In this document: positions 8,750 through 17,551 of the stretch, one piece after another
Layout of the letters: the number at the start of each line of letters is the position of its first letter
Position numbering within the stretch: position 1 is the stretch's first letter
Source of the DNA: Hydrogeniiclostridium mannosilyticum
Lineage (GTDB): Bacteria > Bacillota > Clostridia > Oscillospirales > Acutalibacteraceae
DNA length: 64,000 bases
Direction of reading: 5' to 3'
Assembly: GCF_003268275.1 (NCBI RefSeq)
Contig: NZ_QLYR01000003.1
Location: 173,781 to 237,780 of the forward strand
Notes under the pieces: generated by a model
The model's database searches: none
What the model was told of the DNA's origin: nothing
The model's input: only the letters and a program-made list of their open reading frames with translations
Position numbers and translations under genes: made by a program

Positions 8750-10477
8750 ATGAATCAAATCAGCCTGTTATATCCCGCCGGAATGGAACCGCCCCTGGTC
8801 CAGCAGCTTACCGACGAAGCTGTAAACGATCTCTCCATCGACTACATATGTGCCTGTTTATCTCACCAGGCCACCGAACAGAATCTTATTAAAAAGATTA
8901 TGATTCAGCTCTGCGATGATCCCGCCGTCATTCGCTACCGCTGTGATATTTTCGAGGATGTCCTTCGCTTTCCTGTATTACGCCAGCACATCGCAGCGCT
9001 CTTGGAGCAGCTCGATTTTCTTAAAATGGTTGAACGGCTTTCAAAGGACTCCGATGCTCCTGGTATCTGGCAGCTTATCAACCGCTTGAACGAACTCGAC
9101 CATTATATCAAATGCATCGAAGGTATTCGCGACTGCCTCAATGGCCTTGATATTCAATCCCAGGGGTTCAATGACCTGAAAAACTTTGTGGACCGGATTT
9201 ATCAGGACAGTGGATTTGATTACCTGAAAAAGGATATTGCCCATTTACAGGAAAATGTTTGCAAAATTAAAAGCCTGACGCTTGGGGTAAACCTCGATAA
9301 CCAGCTCCGGCCCATTGAAACCGGCATTGTATCCATTAACAACGAGGCCTACAAAAAAATGGGCATTCTGCGCAACCTGCTCGACTTTACCGGCAGCCGT
9401 GAAGAAATTCATGACGGAGTTGCCTTTACCGGGATGGCCCCCTACCACCCGCCAAAGGTTACCGCTGACGACAAAGCGCTGAAGGCCGGGGAAGCCGCCG
9501 CCGATGTTATGTTGCCCGGGCGCAGAGCCCTTCGCCAGGAGGACTATGGCGCCCAGCAGATAGGCGCCAATCCACTGATGAATAACCTGAACCTCACCAT
9601 AACCGATATGCTCCAGGGAGTTGTGCGCAACCTGAAAACCGCTCTGAGCAAATATGTAAATATCAGCGGCTTTGCACTTTCCGCAATCATTTCTGAATTT
9701 ACCTTTTATCTCCGCTGGGCGGAACTAATGGACAAGATCATCGAAAAAGGGGCGCCCGTATGCAAGCCGGAGATTCTGGACACTCCCCGCGCCTTCGAGG
9801 GCCATGGCATCTATAATTTTAAGCTGGCCCTTCAGCTCGTTGATGGAGCTAAGCTCGACATTGTTCAAAATGAGCTCCACTTTTCAGACGAACACCGGGT
9901 GTATATTTTAACCGGGCCCAACCGCGGCGGTAAAACGACCATAACGCAAGCAGTCGGCCTGATCTATCTGCTCGCCCAAAACGGTATTTATGTTCCCGGG
10001 GAGAAAGTGGCCCTCTGTCCTGCGGACAGCCTGTACACACATTTTCCGGCGGATGAAAATCAAACGGTCAACCTGGGGCGTCTAGGCGAAGAGTCAAAGC
10101 GGTTCAGCGAAATTTTCTCGGCTGCAACCAGCCGCAGCCTAATTTTACTCAATGAATCCTTTGCGACGACTTCATTTACCGAGGGCCTTTATATTGCAAA
10201 GGATATTACCAAGTCGCTCGTCTATTTAGGCGCCAATGCTATTTTTAACACCCATATGCATGAGCTGGCAGCAGACCTGGACGAAATCAACCGATCGGTG
10301 GGCGGTGTAAACCGGGCAGCCAGCCTGGTAACTGGCATCGACGGCGGCAGGCGTTCCTATAAAATCACCCTGGCGCCGCCGCAGGGCCTCAGCTACGCCA
10401 AGGATATTGCTGAAAAATATGGCGTAACCTTCCGGCATCTAAGAGACATCATCGAAAAAAGGAAAGACCCTTCCTAA
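8750..10477 (+). CDS. Stand-alone MutS-type ATPase (MutS domain V protein)
   Basis: A 575-residue protein. The last third is a MutS-family ABC ATPase: Walker A GPNRGGKTT at about residues 388-396, GEKVALCPADSLYTHFPADE next, then RSLILLNESFATTSFTEG as Walker B with its D-loop, and THMHELAADLD containing the switch histidine. The N-terminal 380 residues are helical and resemble the lever/clamp region; the mismatch-binding domain (Phe-X-Glu) of true MutS is absent. The Walker B aspartate-glutamate pair reads NE rather than DE. Similar proteins occur alone in Clostridia with no tested function. It stands as a single gene ended by a perfect palindrome. Confidence 0.8.
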   Translation: MNQISLLYPAGMEPPLVQQLTDEAVNDLSIDYICACLSHQATEQNLIKKIMIQLCDDPAVIRYRCDIFEDVLRFPVLRQHIAALLEQLDFLKMVERLSKDSDAPGIWQLINRLNELDHYIKCIEGIRDCLNGLDIQSQGFNDLKNFVDRIYQDSGFDYLKKDIAHLQENVCKIKSLTLGVNLDNQLRPIETGIVSINNEAYKKMGILRNLLDFTGSREEIHDGVAFTGMAPYHPPKVTADDKALKAGEAAADVMLPGRRALRQEDYGAQQIGANPLMNNLNLTITDMLQGVVRNLKTALSKYVNISGFALSAIISEFTFYLRWAELMDKIIEKGAPVCKPEILDTPRAFEGHGIYNFKLALQLVDGAKLDIVQNELHFSDEHRVYILTGPNRGGKTTITQAVGLIYLLAQNGIYVPGEKVALCPADSLYTHFPADENQTVNLGRLGEESKRFSEIFSAATSRSLILLNESFATTSFTEGLYIAKDITKSLVYLGANAIFNTHMHELAADLDEINRSVGGVNRAASLVTGIDGGRRSYKITLAPPQGLSYAKDIAEKYGVTFRHLRDIIEKRKDPS

Positions 10478-10570
10478 ACCTCGCCAGCCAAGGTCCCTGA
10501 CAGAATGCGGAGCTATAGAACCGCGCCCGCCAATCCCCCAACTAGTTGGCGCCTTTTCCCATTCTCACAA

Positions 10571-10606
10571 ACAGAGCCGGAAAGCAAGCTTGCTTTCCGG
10601 CTCTGT
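10571..10606. terminator. Perfect 36-bp palindrome between convergent genes
   Basis: The stretch is its own exact reverse complement (arms ACAGAGCCGGAAAGCAAG / CTTGCTTTCCGGCTCTGT). It sits between the mutS-like gene (+) and purF (-). No long T-run follows on either strand, so a bidirectional terminator is the likeliest but not the only reading. Confidence 0.6.
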
Positions 10607-10622
10607 TATAAATGGCGCCTGG

Positions 10623-11996
10623 CTATTTACTTTTTTCGCCATGGCAATAGAGCGGCGTCACATACTCGCCGTTAAAGCAGGCAAAGCAGCAGTTGCCTCC
10701 GCATGCGCGCTGCAGGTCCTCCAAAGAGAGAAACCGCAGAGAATCCGCGCCGACATATTCCCGCAGGGCTGCACTGGAAAGACGGTAGGATATCAATTCC
10801 TGCTGGGTCGAGGTGTCCACCCCGTAGAAGCAAGGGTAGATAATCGCAGGGGAGGCAATTCGCAGGTGCACTTCCTTCGCACTGGCCTCCTTGAGCAGCT
10901 GTACAATATAGCGTGACGTTGTCCCACGCACCAGAGAATCATCAATGAGCACCACCCGTTTACCCGCAACAACAGAGACGTTGACAGAAAGCTTCATCTT
11001 AACCCCCATATCGCGCAGCCTTTGTGTCGGTTTAATGAAGGTCCTTCCCACATAACGGTTTTTAATCAGGCCCATTTCACAGGGCAGGCCGCTCGCCTCG
11101 CTGTAACCCATCGCTGCGGAAAGGGAGGAATCCGGTACCCCTACCACAATGTCCGCTGCCAGCCCGTCTCTATCCTTCATCGCCATGATTTTACCGCATT
11201 TTTTACGCACCGTATGGACATTGAGCCCCTCGACATTACTGTCCGGCCTGGAAAAATAAATATATTCCATGGCACAGATTCTATGCTGTGTTTCCTCCGT
11301 ATAGAAGGAGCTTTCCATGCCTTTTTCCGAGAGCTTGATGACTTCTCCGGGCCGGACATCACGCAGGAACTTCGCGCCGATCGCTTCAAAGGCACAGCTT
11401 TCACTGCTTAAGCAATAGCCCTCGTTCAAGCGGGCAATTGAAAGGGGGCGCAACCCATTTTTATCTCTTATTGCGTATAAATTTTTCTCAGTTAAAATTA
11501 AAAAAGAAAACGCGCCATCAAGCTTTTTACAAGCCTCTTGAATTTTACGCAACAACGGCCCCTTTCTGCGCTGAATCATGTGCAAGATAATTTCGCTGTC
11601 GCTGGTCCCTCGAAAGATGCTTCCGTTATTTTCCAGCTCACAGCGTAGTTCGCCGGCATTTGCGATCTGTCCATTGTGCACCACGGCAATGCTGCCGATT
11701 TGTGCCCTAGCCACCATGGGCTGAACATTTTCAATTTCATTGCCGCCCTCCGTCCCATAGCGGACATGGCCCACGCTGTTGCCGCCTTTCAGTCCAGCAA
11801 GCCCTCCCTGCTCAAAGACTGACGCTAAAAGTCCTCTGCCCTTGAAGCAATAGATGTCTTTACCGTCTGCTGTCGCTATTCCAGCGCCTTCCTGGCCCCG
11901 GTGCTGCAACGCATGCAGGCCGAAATAGGCCAGGGAGGCCGCCTCCGGGTTGTGGTAAATGCCGAACACACCGCACTCTTCCTTTATTTCATCCAC
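10623..11996 (-). CDS. purF: Amidophosphoribosyltransferase (glutamine PRPP amidotransferase)
   Basis: This enzyme catalyses the first committed step of purine synthesis, making phosphoribosylamine from PRPP and glutamine. The 457-residue protein starts at GTG 11996 behind GGAGG (spacing 9). That leaves a seven-residue propeptide before the N-terminal nucleophile Cys8 (ECGVFGIY), as in the Bacillus-type enzyme. The PRPP loop VVLIDDSLVRGTT lies near residue 350, and C-terminal cysteines (CGGNCCFAC) suggest the 4Fe-4S type. It is outside any pur operon here and lies downstream of the ammonium transporter on the same strand, in a block of glutamine- and ammonia-using enzymes. An upstream in-frame extension to 12077 lacks a ribosome site and would cover the amt terminator. 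Confidence 0.93.
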   Translation of the reverse strand: MDEIKEECGVFGIYHNPEAASLAYFGLHALQHRGQEGAGIATADGKDIYCFKGRGLLASVFEQGGLAGLKGGNSVGHVRYGTEGGNEIENVQPMVARAQIGSIAVVHNGQIANAGELRCELENNGSIFRGTSDSEIILHMIQRRKGPLLRKIQEACKKLDGAFSFLILTEKNLYAIRDKNGLRPLSIARLNEGYCLSSESCAFEAIGAKFLRDVRPGEVIKLSEKGMESSFYTEETQHRICAMEYIYFSRPDSNVEGLNVHTVRKKCGKIMAMKDRDGLAADIVVGVPDSSLSAAMGYSEASGLPCEMGLIKNRYVGRTFIKPTQRLRDMGVKMKLSVNVSVVAGKRVVLIDDSLVRGTTSRYIVQLLKEASAKEVHLRIASPAIIYPCFYGVDTSTQQELISYRLSSAALREYVGADSLRFLSLEDLQRACGGNCCFACFNGEYVTPLYCHGEKSK

Positions 11997-12034
11997 TAAA
12001 AATAGCCTCCTAACATGGCCGCTATTCTGCGCGG

Positions 12035-12066
12035 AAAAATCTTGGCGGACTAAAAACACCGCCAAG
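12035..12066 (-). terminator. Intrinsic terminator of amt
   Basis: On the minus strand CTTGGCGG and CCGCCAAG pair around a 10-base loop and are followed by ATTTTT. It lies 20 bases after the amt stop and before the purF start. Confidence 0.8.
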
Positions 12067-12086
12067 ACTCTTTCCAACCGTTTTGA

Positions 12087-13814
12087 TTAGTCATCACCCT
12101 GAAGAGCATCGTAACCATGCTCGCCTGTCCGTACGCGTACAGTGTCCTCTACATCGTAGACAAAGAGCTTACCATCTCCTACGTTTCCGGTATACAGGGC
12201 TTTTCGAGCCGTATCAATTACCGTCTGCACAGGAACCTTGCTGACGACAATTTCTACCTTAACCTTCGGCAGAAGCTTGACATCCTCCAGCTTAACTCCG
12301 CGGTAATAGGCCTCGTGCCCCTTCTGCGTACCATACCCCAGCACCTGGGTTACCGTCATACCCGTTACCCCGATGCTGTTCATTGCATTCTTCAGCGCTT
12401 CCAAACGCTCCTGGCTGAACACCATCGCAATTTTGGTCATCTTTGCAGTTCTATCGCCTACCTTCGCAACCGTCATGCCACTGGGAAGCTGTACCGCCGG
12501 TATGGCGTCTTCCTCAGCAGGAATCTCTAAAGAGGATTCCGCCCTGCCTGAGAGCACCCCCGGCATAGCGGCGGTTGTTGGCATAAAATCGGCATAGGAG
12601 CTGCTGATGCCATGTTCTGTTACATCCAGCCCTCTGATTTCCTCCTCCTCACTTGCTCGCAGGCCGATCGTTTTCTTAATAACCATAAAAACAATGGTCA
12701 TAGTCACCGCCACCCAAACGGCAACAGAGACGACCCCCAGCACCTGAACCCCAAAGAAGCTAAAGTCCCCAGTATAAAATAAGCCTTTATCGGCTGCAAA
12801 CAGGCCTGTGAGCAGCGTACCAGCCGCACCGCAGAAACCATGCACGCCGATTGCGCCGACCGGATCGTCAATTTTTAAAACCTTATCGACAAATTCAATT
12901 CCAAATACCACGACAAAGGAGGCAATCAGACCGATGAAGAATGCACCAACCGGCGTTACTTTGTCGCAGCCGGCGGTAACCGCCACTAGTCCGGCTAGAG
13001 ATCCATTCAACGTCATGGAAATATCGGGCTTTTTATAGCGAATCCAAGTGATGATCATGGTCGAAACCGTTGCAACCGCAGCCGAGAGATTGGTCGTCAA
13101 AAAAATGCTGCCCGCCGAGGTCAGCGACTCATCCCCTGTCATTGACAGGGTGGAACCGCCGTTAAACCCGAACCAGCAAAACCACAGGATAAACACCCCT
13201 AAGGCGCCAAGCGTCAGGCTGTGCCCGAGAATAGCCCGCGGTTTGCCGTTCTTGTCGTACTTGCCAATGCGGGGCCCAAGGATTTTAGCGCCTACCAGAG
13301 CCGCAACACCGCCCACCAGATGCACCGCTGTGGATCCGGCGAAATCATGGAAGCCAAGCTGTGCAAGCCAGCCGCCGCCCCAGATCCAATGACCGGAGAT
13401 CGGATAAATCACGGCACTGATCACGGCACTGTAAACACAGTAGGAAGCAAACTTTGTACGCTCCGCCATCGCGCCTGAAACGATGGTCGCCGCCGTCGCG
13501 CAAAATACAGTCTGAAAAATGATAAAGGCCGGCAACGGAATACTCAGCCCCAGGAAGGAATAATCCCCCTTGATCAAAAAATCAAAACCGCCAATCAATG
13601 CACCTGTTCCGCCAAACATCAGTCCAAAGCCCAATATCCAGAAGATCGGCGTACCGATAGCAAAATCCATCAGGTTTTTCATAATGATATTGCCAGCATT
13701 TTTAGCACGTGTAAAACCAGTTTCCACCATTGCAAAGCCTGCTTGCATGAAAAATACCAGCGCTGCCCCCAGCAGCACCCAGATGGTATCAACAGACGAA
13801 AAAAGCTGTTCCAT
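12087..13814 (-). CDS. amt: Ammonium transporter with fused C-terminal PII domain
   Basis: A 575-residue fusion. Residues 1 to about 400 are a full Amt/AmtB channel with eleven membrane helices; AGFAMVETGFTRAKNAGNI, the GHWIWGGGWL block and the HLVGG and GVHGFCGAAGTLL pore histidine regions are visible. After a linker of about 60 residues, residues 460-570 form a complete PII signal domain (KIAMVFSQERLEALKNAM... KGHEAYYRG ...LLPKVKVEIVV). In ordinary bacteria a separate PII trimer plugs Amt; here the plug is covalently attached. The T-loop Tyr that is uridylylated in proteobacterial PII is not at its usual place, so regulation by ligand binding is likelier. Start ATG 13814 follows CGGAGGG. 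It has its own promoter and a hairpin-bearing leader. Confidence 0.93.
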   Translation of the reverse strand: MEQLFSSVDTIWVLLGAALVFFMQAGFAMVETGFTRAKNAGNIIMKNLMDFAIGTPIFWILGFGLMFGGTGALIGGFDFLIKGDYSFLGLSIPLPAFIIFQTVFCATAATIVSGAMAERTKFASYCVYSAVISAVIYPISGHWIWGGGWLAQLGFHDFAGSTAVHLVGGVAALVGAKILGPRIGKYDKNGKPRAILGHSLTLGALGVFILWFCWFGFNGGSTLSMTGDESLTSAGSIFLTTNLSAAVATVSTMIITWIRYKKPDISMTLNGSLAGLVAVTAGCDKVTPVGAFFIGLIASFVVVFGIEFVDKVLKIDDPVGAIGVHGFCGAAGTLLTGLFAADKGLFYTGDFSFFGVQVLGVVSVAVWVAVTMTIVFMVIKKTIGLRASEEEEIRGLDVTEHGISSSYADFMPTTAAMPGVLSGRAESSLEIPAEEDAIPAVQLPSGMTVAKVGDRTAKMTKIAMVFSQERLEALKNAMNSIGVTGMTVTQVLGYGTQKGHEAYYRGVKLEDVKLLPKVKVEIVVSKVPVQTVIDTARKALYTGNVGDGKLFVYDVEDTVRVRTGEHGYDALQGDD

Positions 13815-13876
13815 AAATATCCCTCCGGTTGATTTTTTCTTTTAAAATACATGGCCGTGTATATTAAAACCAAAAA

Positions 13877-13911
13877 GGCAAAGGCGCCGTGTTTTCCACG
13901 GCGCCTTTGCC
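13877..13911 (-). promoter_or_regulatory. Terminator-like leader hairpin at the 5' end of the amt transcript
   Basis: On the minus strand GGCAAAGGCGCCGTG and CACGGCGCCTTTGCC pair perfectly over 15 bp around GAAAA, followed by TTTTTGGTTTT. The hairpin begins only a few bases after the predicted transcription start, so most amt transcripts should meet a terminator first. It shares the decamer GCAAAGGCGC with the asnA leader. It could also serve as the terminator of the dapL operon upstream. Confidence 0.7.
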
Positions 13912-13923
13912 TTCGATAGTATA

Positions 13924-13952
13924 AGTATATACGCAGCTTCAATAAATGTCAA
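13924..13952 (-). promoter_or_regulatory. Sigma-A promoter of amt
   Basis: On the minus strand TTGACA (13947-13952), 17-base spacer, TATACT (13924-13929), with a second TATACT immediately after it. The predicted start is near 13917. Confidence 0.85.
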
Positions 13953-14056
13953 GCTGTTTTGAAGTTTTAATTCTAAAAAATTCATTTTTTATTTCTTTTC
14001 TCACTAATTCTTTCTCAAAACAAAAAATTTAGAAATACATTCCAGCTATTCCTGCA

Positions 14057-15238
14057 CTAGGCGTAAATCTCCCATAGACGCTGCATCGCCTCCTCCGTAT
14101 TGGCGTTGGTATTGAACGCCGTCAAGCGGAAAAAACCCTCTCCGTTTTTGCCAAAGCCGGCTCCAGGAGTTCCCACAACATTCGCACGCTCCAATAAATC
14201 ATCAAAAAAGGCCCAAGAGTCCATTCCCCGGGGGCACTTCATCCAGATATAGGGTGAATTGACCCCTCCAACGTGCCATATTCCCAGGTTGTTCAATGTT
14301 TCTACGATGGTACCGGCATTTTTACGGTAGACATCAATGTGCGCTCTGCAGGCCGCGAGGCCCTCCAGTGAAAAAACGGCTGCGGCCGCCTTCTGCACCG
14401 GATAGGAAACACCATTGAATTTTGTGGTTTGGCGGCGCAGCCACAGCTTACGCAGTGAAAAACCGCCCCGGTTCAGCTCATGGGGAACGACTGTATAACC
14501 GCAACGCGTCCCTGTAAAGCCGGCTGTTTTTGAGAGTGAGCAAAATTCAACCGCGCATTCCCTGGCGCCCTCTATTTCATAGATGCTGCGTGGTAATGCC
14601 GGATCTGAGACAAACGCCTCATAGGCCGCATCGAACAGGATAACCGCCTCCTGCTCCCGAGCATAGTCCACCCAGTCCTGAAGCTGCGCACGGTTATAAA
14701 CGGCCCCGGTCGGGTTATTGGGGGAACACAAATAAATCAGATCCGCCCGCTGCCTCCGGTCTGGTAACGGTAGAAATCCGTTTTCCATATTCGCGTCCAG
14801 ATAGACGATTTCACGGCCCGCCATCAGGTTGGTATCGCGATATACCGGGTAAACCGGGTCCGGTATCAAAACCTGGTTATCCCGGTCAAACAGATCCAAA
14901 ATATTACCCACATCACTCTTGGCGCCATCGCTGATAAAAATATCCTCCATCTCCAGCTCCACGCCATAGCTCATATAATAATTTCGGACGGCTTCACGCA
15001 AAAAGGCATAGCCCTGTTCCGGCCCATAGCCATGAAACCCCGCCTTGGTTCCCTGTTCCAGAACTGCAGCCTGAAAGGCGCTGACCACTACTTCAGGCAA
15101 CGGAAGTGTGACATCCCCTATCCCCATCCGAATAATTTTACTGTCCGGGTGCCCGGTCTGATAGTCCTCCACCTTTTTGGCGATGGTAGAGAATAAATAA
15201 GATTCCTCTAAATCAGCGTAATAATGATTCATCTTCAT
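14057..15238 (-). CDS. dapL: LL-diaminopimelate aminotransferase
   Basis: A 393-residue fold-type I PLP aminotransferase. The start reads MNHYYADLEESYLFSTIAKKV, then IRMGIGDVTLPLP, KAGFHGYGPEQGYAFLREAV, the substrate-binding SDGAKSDVGNILDLF and the PLP-lysine region CSLSKTAGFTGTRCG; these are DapL hallmarks. DapL converts tetrahydrodipicolinate to LL-diaminopimelate in one step, using glutamate, for lysine and cell wall synthesis. It lies 18 bases after pyrG in the same direction, at the end of the glt-gln block. No clear terminator follows before the amt promoter. AAAGGAATCC precedes the start. Confidence 0.92.
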   Translation of the reverse strand: MKMNHYYADLEESYLFSTIAKKVEDYQTGHPDSKIIRMGIGDVTLPLPEVVVSAFQAAVLEQGTKAGFHGYGPEQGYAFLREAVRNYYMSYGVELEMEDIFISDGAKSDVGNILDLFDRDNQVLIPDPVYPVYRDTNLMAGREIVYLDANMENGFLPLPDRRQRADLIYLCSPNNPTGAVYNRAQLQDWVDYAREQEAVILFDAAYEAFVSDPALPRSIYEIEGARECAVEFCSLSKTAGFTGTRCGYTVVPHELNRGGFSLRKLWLRRQTTKFNGVSYPVQKAAAAVFSLEGLAACRAHIDVYRKNAGTIVETLNNLGIWHVGGVNSPYIWMKCPRGMDSWAFFDDLLERANVVGTPGAGFGKNGEGFFRLTAFNTNANTEEAMQRLWEIYA

Positions 15239-15256
15239 AAGACAAGGATTCCTTTC

Positions 15257-16891
15257 TCAATTCTGCGCCGTTTTTTCCCGGCTCTGCGCATCATAATTGG
15301 ATGCAGCGGCAATAAAGCGCCTGAAAAGCGGGTGTGGCTTATTGGGACGGCTTTTAAATTCAGGATGATATTGAACGCCTAAATAAAAGGCGGCGTCCGA
15401 CAGTTCCATTGCCTCCACTAAGTGTTCATCCGGCGAAAGGCCGCAAAACACCATGCCATGCTGAATAAAAGCCGGCCGAAAGCTATTGTTGAACTCGTAG
15501 CGGTGACGGTGGCGCTCCTGTACCCGATCGGCCTGGTAGCTGTGAGCCAATACCGTTCCCTCCTTAATTTTGCAGGGATATGCGCCCAAACGCATCGTTC
15601 CTCCCTTGGGCAGGTTTCCCTGCTGATCAGGCAGCAGATCAATTACTCGATGGGCGCTTTCAGGGTCAAACTCCGCTGAGTTTGCATCGGAATAGTGGAG
15701 TACATTCCTGGCAAACTCTATTGCGGCAATCTGCATACCAAGACAAATACCAAAATAGGGCGTCTTGTGCTCTCGGGCATAGCGGGCAGCCAGAATCATG
15801 CCCTCTATTCCGCGGTCTCCAAAACCACCCGGCACAATTATGCCGGCGGCTTCCCGGAGGCGGCCGGCTGCATTGCCCGCAGCCAGCTGCTCGCTGTCTA
15901 CCCAATCAATCTCCACCTTGACCCCATTGCACCAGCCCCCGTGCTTCAAGGCTTCCGCGACTGAGAGATAGGAATCCTGCAATTGAACATATTTTCCCAC
16001 CAGCGCAATACGGACGGTGCGGTCGCAGCGCTTGATCCGCTCTACCATCGTTCTCCACTCGGCAAGGTCGCAGGGAATTGACGGCTCCATCGACAGCTCG
16101 CGCATCACAATCTCTGCAAAGCCTGCTTTTTCCAGCATCAAAGGCGCCTCATACAGTACCGGAAGGGTCAAATTCTGGATGACACAGTCCTCCTTAACAT
16201 TACAGAACAGGGCAATTTTCTTTAGCACGCCCGGTTCAATGGGGTGGTTGCAACGGGCTATAATCATATCCGGCATAATACCGAAGGACTGCAGCTCTTT
16301 AACAGAATGCTGCGTCGGCTTGGACTTATGTTCCTTGGAGGATTCCAGGTAAGGGACCAGGGTAACATGGATAAATAGGCAGTTCTGCCGCCCGACCTCA
16401 TGTCCGACCTGCCGGATGGCTTCCAAAAAAGGCTGCGATTCCATATCGCCCGTTGTGCCGCCGATTTCCGTAATCACCACATCGGCATCTGTTTTTTTCT
16501 GAACAGAATAGATAAAGCCCTTGATTTCATTGGTGATATGAGGAATCACCTGAACTGTCTCCCCAAGGTACTCCCCTCGTCTTTCCTTCTGCAGCACGTT
16601 CCAGTAGACCTTTCCGGTTGTCAAATTTGAGAATTGGTTCAGGTTTTCGTCAATAAAGCGCTCATAATGGCCCAGGTCCAGGTCGGTCTCCGCCCCGTCC
16701 TCTGTAACGAAGACCTCGCCATGCTGGTAGGGGCTCATGGTGCCCGGGTCCACGTTGATGTATGGATCCAGCTTCTGTGCCGCCACCCTAAAGCCGCGCG
16801 CTTTCAGCAGGCGCCCCAGGCTTGCTGCCGTAATCCCCTTACCAAGTCCGGAAACTACGCCGCCCGTTACGAAAATGTATTTTGTGTTCAT
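15257..16891 (-). CDS. pyrG: CTP synthase
   Basis: A full-length 544-residue glutamine-dependent CTP synthetase (UTP to CTP). The synthetase domain begins [20 protein letters not shown] with its P-loop. The class I glutamine amidotransferase domain starts near residue 290 and carries the catalytic GICLGMQ cysteine at about residue 380 and the His-Glu of YHPEF near the C-terminus. AAAGGAG lies upstream of the ATG. It sits 48 bases after the ANTAR gene in the same orientation, so it is probably carried by the glt-gln operon. The nucleotide-sensing G-run leader known from some Gram-positive pyrG genes is not seen. Confidence 0.95.
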   Translation of the reverse strand: MNTKYIFVTGGVVSGLGKGITAASLGRLLKARGFRVAAQKLDPYINVDPGTMSPYQHGEVFVTEDGAETDLDLGHYERFIDENLNQFSNLTTGKVYWNVLQKERRGEYLGETVQVIPHITNEIKGFIYSVQKKTDADVVITEIGGTTGDMESQPFLEAIRQVGHEVGRQNCLFIHVTLVPYLESSKEHKSKPTQHSVKELQSFGIMPDMIIARCNHPIEPGVLKKIALFCNVKEDCVIQNLTLPVLYEAPLMLEKAGFAEIVMRELSMEPSIPCDLAEWRTMVERIKRCDRTVRIALVGKYVQLQDSYLSVAEALKHGGWCNGVKVEIDWVDSEQLAAGNAAGRLREAAGIIVPGGFGDRGIEGMILAARYAREHKTPYFGICLGMQIAAIEFARNVLHYSDANSAEFDPESAHRVIDLLPDQQGNLPKGGTMRLGAYPCKIKEGTVLAHSYQADRVQERHRHRYEFNNSFRPAFIQHGMVFCGLSPDEHLVEAMELSDAAFYLGVQYHPEFKSRPNKPHPLFRRFIAAASNYDAQSREKTAQN

Positions 16892-16939
16892 TTGCCTACT
16901 CCTTTATTCTCTTCGAAATAAAGCCCGGATCAATTGGCC

Positions 16940-17506
16940 TCAATCGCCGTAAAGCTGTAAAATCTCCTTAGCAACATCCCGCTTGGCTACACGGCGGTCC
17001 ATCGCCTGTTTTTCGATGCTGCGATGCGCCTCTTCCTCCGTCATTCGCTCATATTGAATCAACAGGCACTTGGCCTTATCCACCATACGGATGTCCCGTA
17101 TCTTCTGCTGAAGCTTTTCAGCCTGGGGTGCGGCAGCGGCCAAGCGCTTGTGAACCGAGGCCATCAAACGAACCGCATAAGCAAAAAAACGGTGTCCCAT
17201 CGTGGTAGAAAAAACAAAAACGCCGCTGTCCGCCATTTTCTCAAAGCTAAGCTCATAAAGCTCCGGCTTGCACACCATTATTACCCCCGCCGCCGTGCCT
17301 GCCGCCATTTTTGCCAAGTCGTACCCTGCGCCGTCACTTAAAGGAGAAACCACCACCACAAGCGCAAAGCTTTTCTCCTGCAATACCCGCCAAGCCTCCC
17401 GAACAGATCTTATACAAAGCGCTTCATGGTAGGATAAATCCGAAAGAGCTGACAAAAAAACCTCTTGTCCCTTCTTTGTGCTGGCCACCAGCAGAACCCG
17501 GTTCAT
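16940..17506 (-). CDS. ANTAR-domain response regulator-like protein (RNA-binding antiterminator)
   Basis: A 188-residue protein starting at ATG 17506. The first 120 residues have the alternating strand/helix pattern of a receiver domain, but the usual phospho-acceptor Asp position reads VVVVSPLSDG, so classical phosphorylation looks unlikely. Residues about 130-185 are an ANTAR domain: LQQKIRDIRMVDKAKCLL, then MTEEEAHRSIEKQAMD. Such proteins bind leader RNA and block terminators of nitrogen-related and ethanolamine genes in Firmicutes (EutV, NasR). The gene sits directly after glnA, a common arrangement in Clostridia. Targets are likely the hairpin leaders of the nearby glt, amt and asnA units (inference). 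No partner histidine kinase is encoded here. Confidence 0.85.
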   Translation of the reverse strand: MNRVLLVASTKKGQEVFLSALSDLSYHEALCIRSVREAWRVLQEKSFALVVVVSPLSDGAGYDLAKMAAGTAAGVIMVCKPELYELSFEKMADSGVFVFSTTMGHRFFAYAVRLMASVHKRLAAAAPQAEKLQQKIRDIRMVDKAKCLLIQYERMTEEEAHRSIEKQAMDRRVAKRDVAKEILQLYGD

Positions 17507-17551
17507 CTTCCACCGTCCTCTCCATCCTTGCCCATACAAACCGCCGGCATA

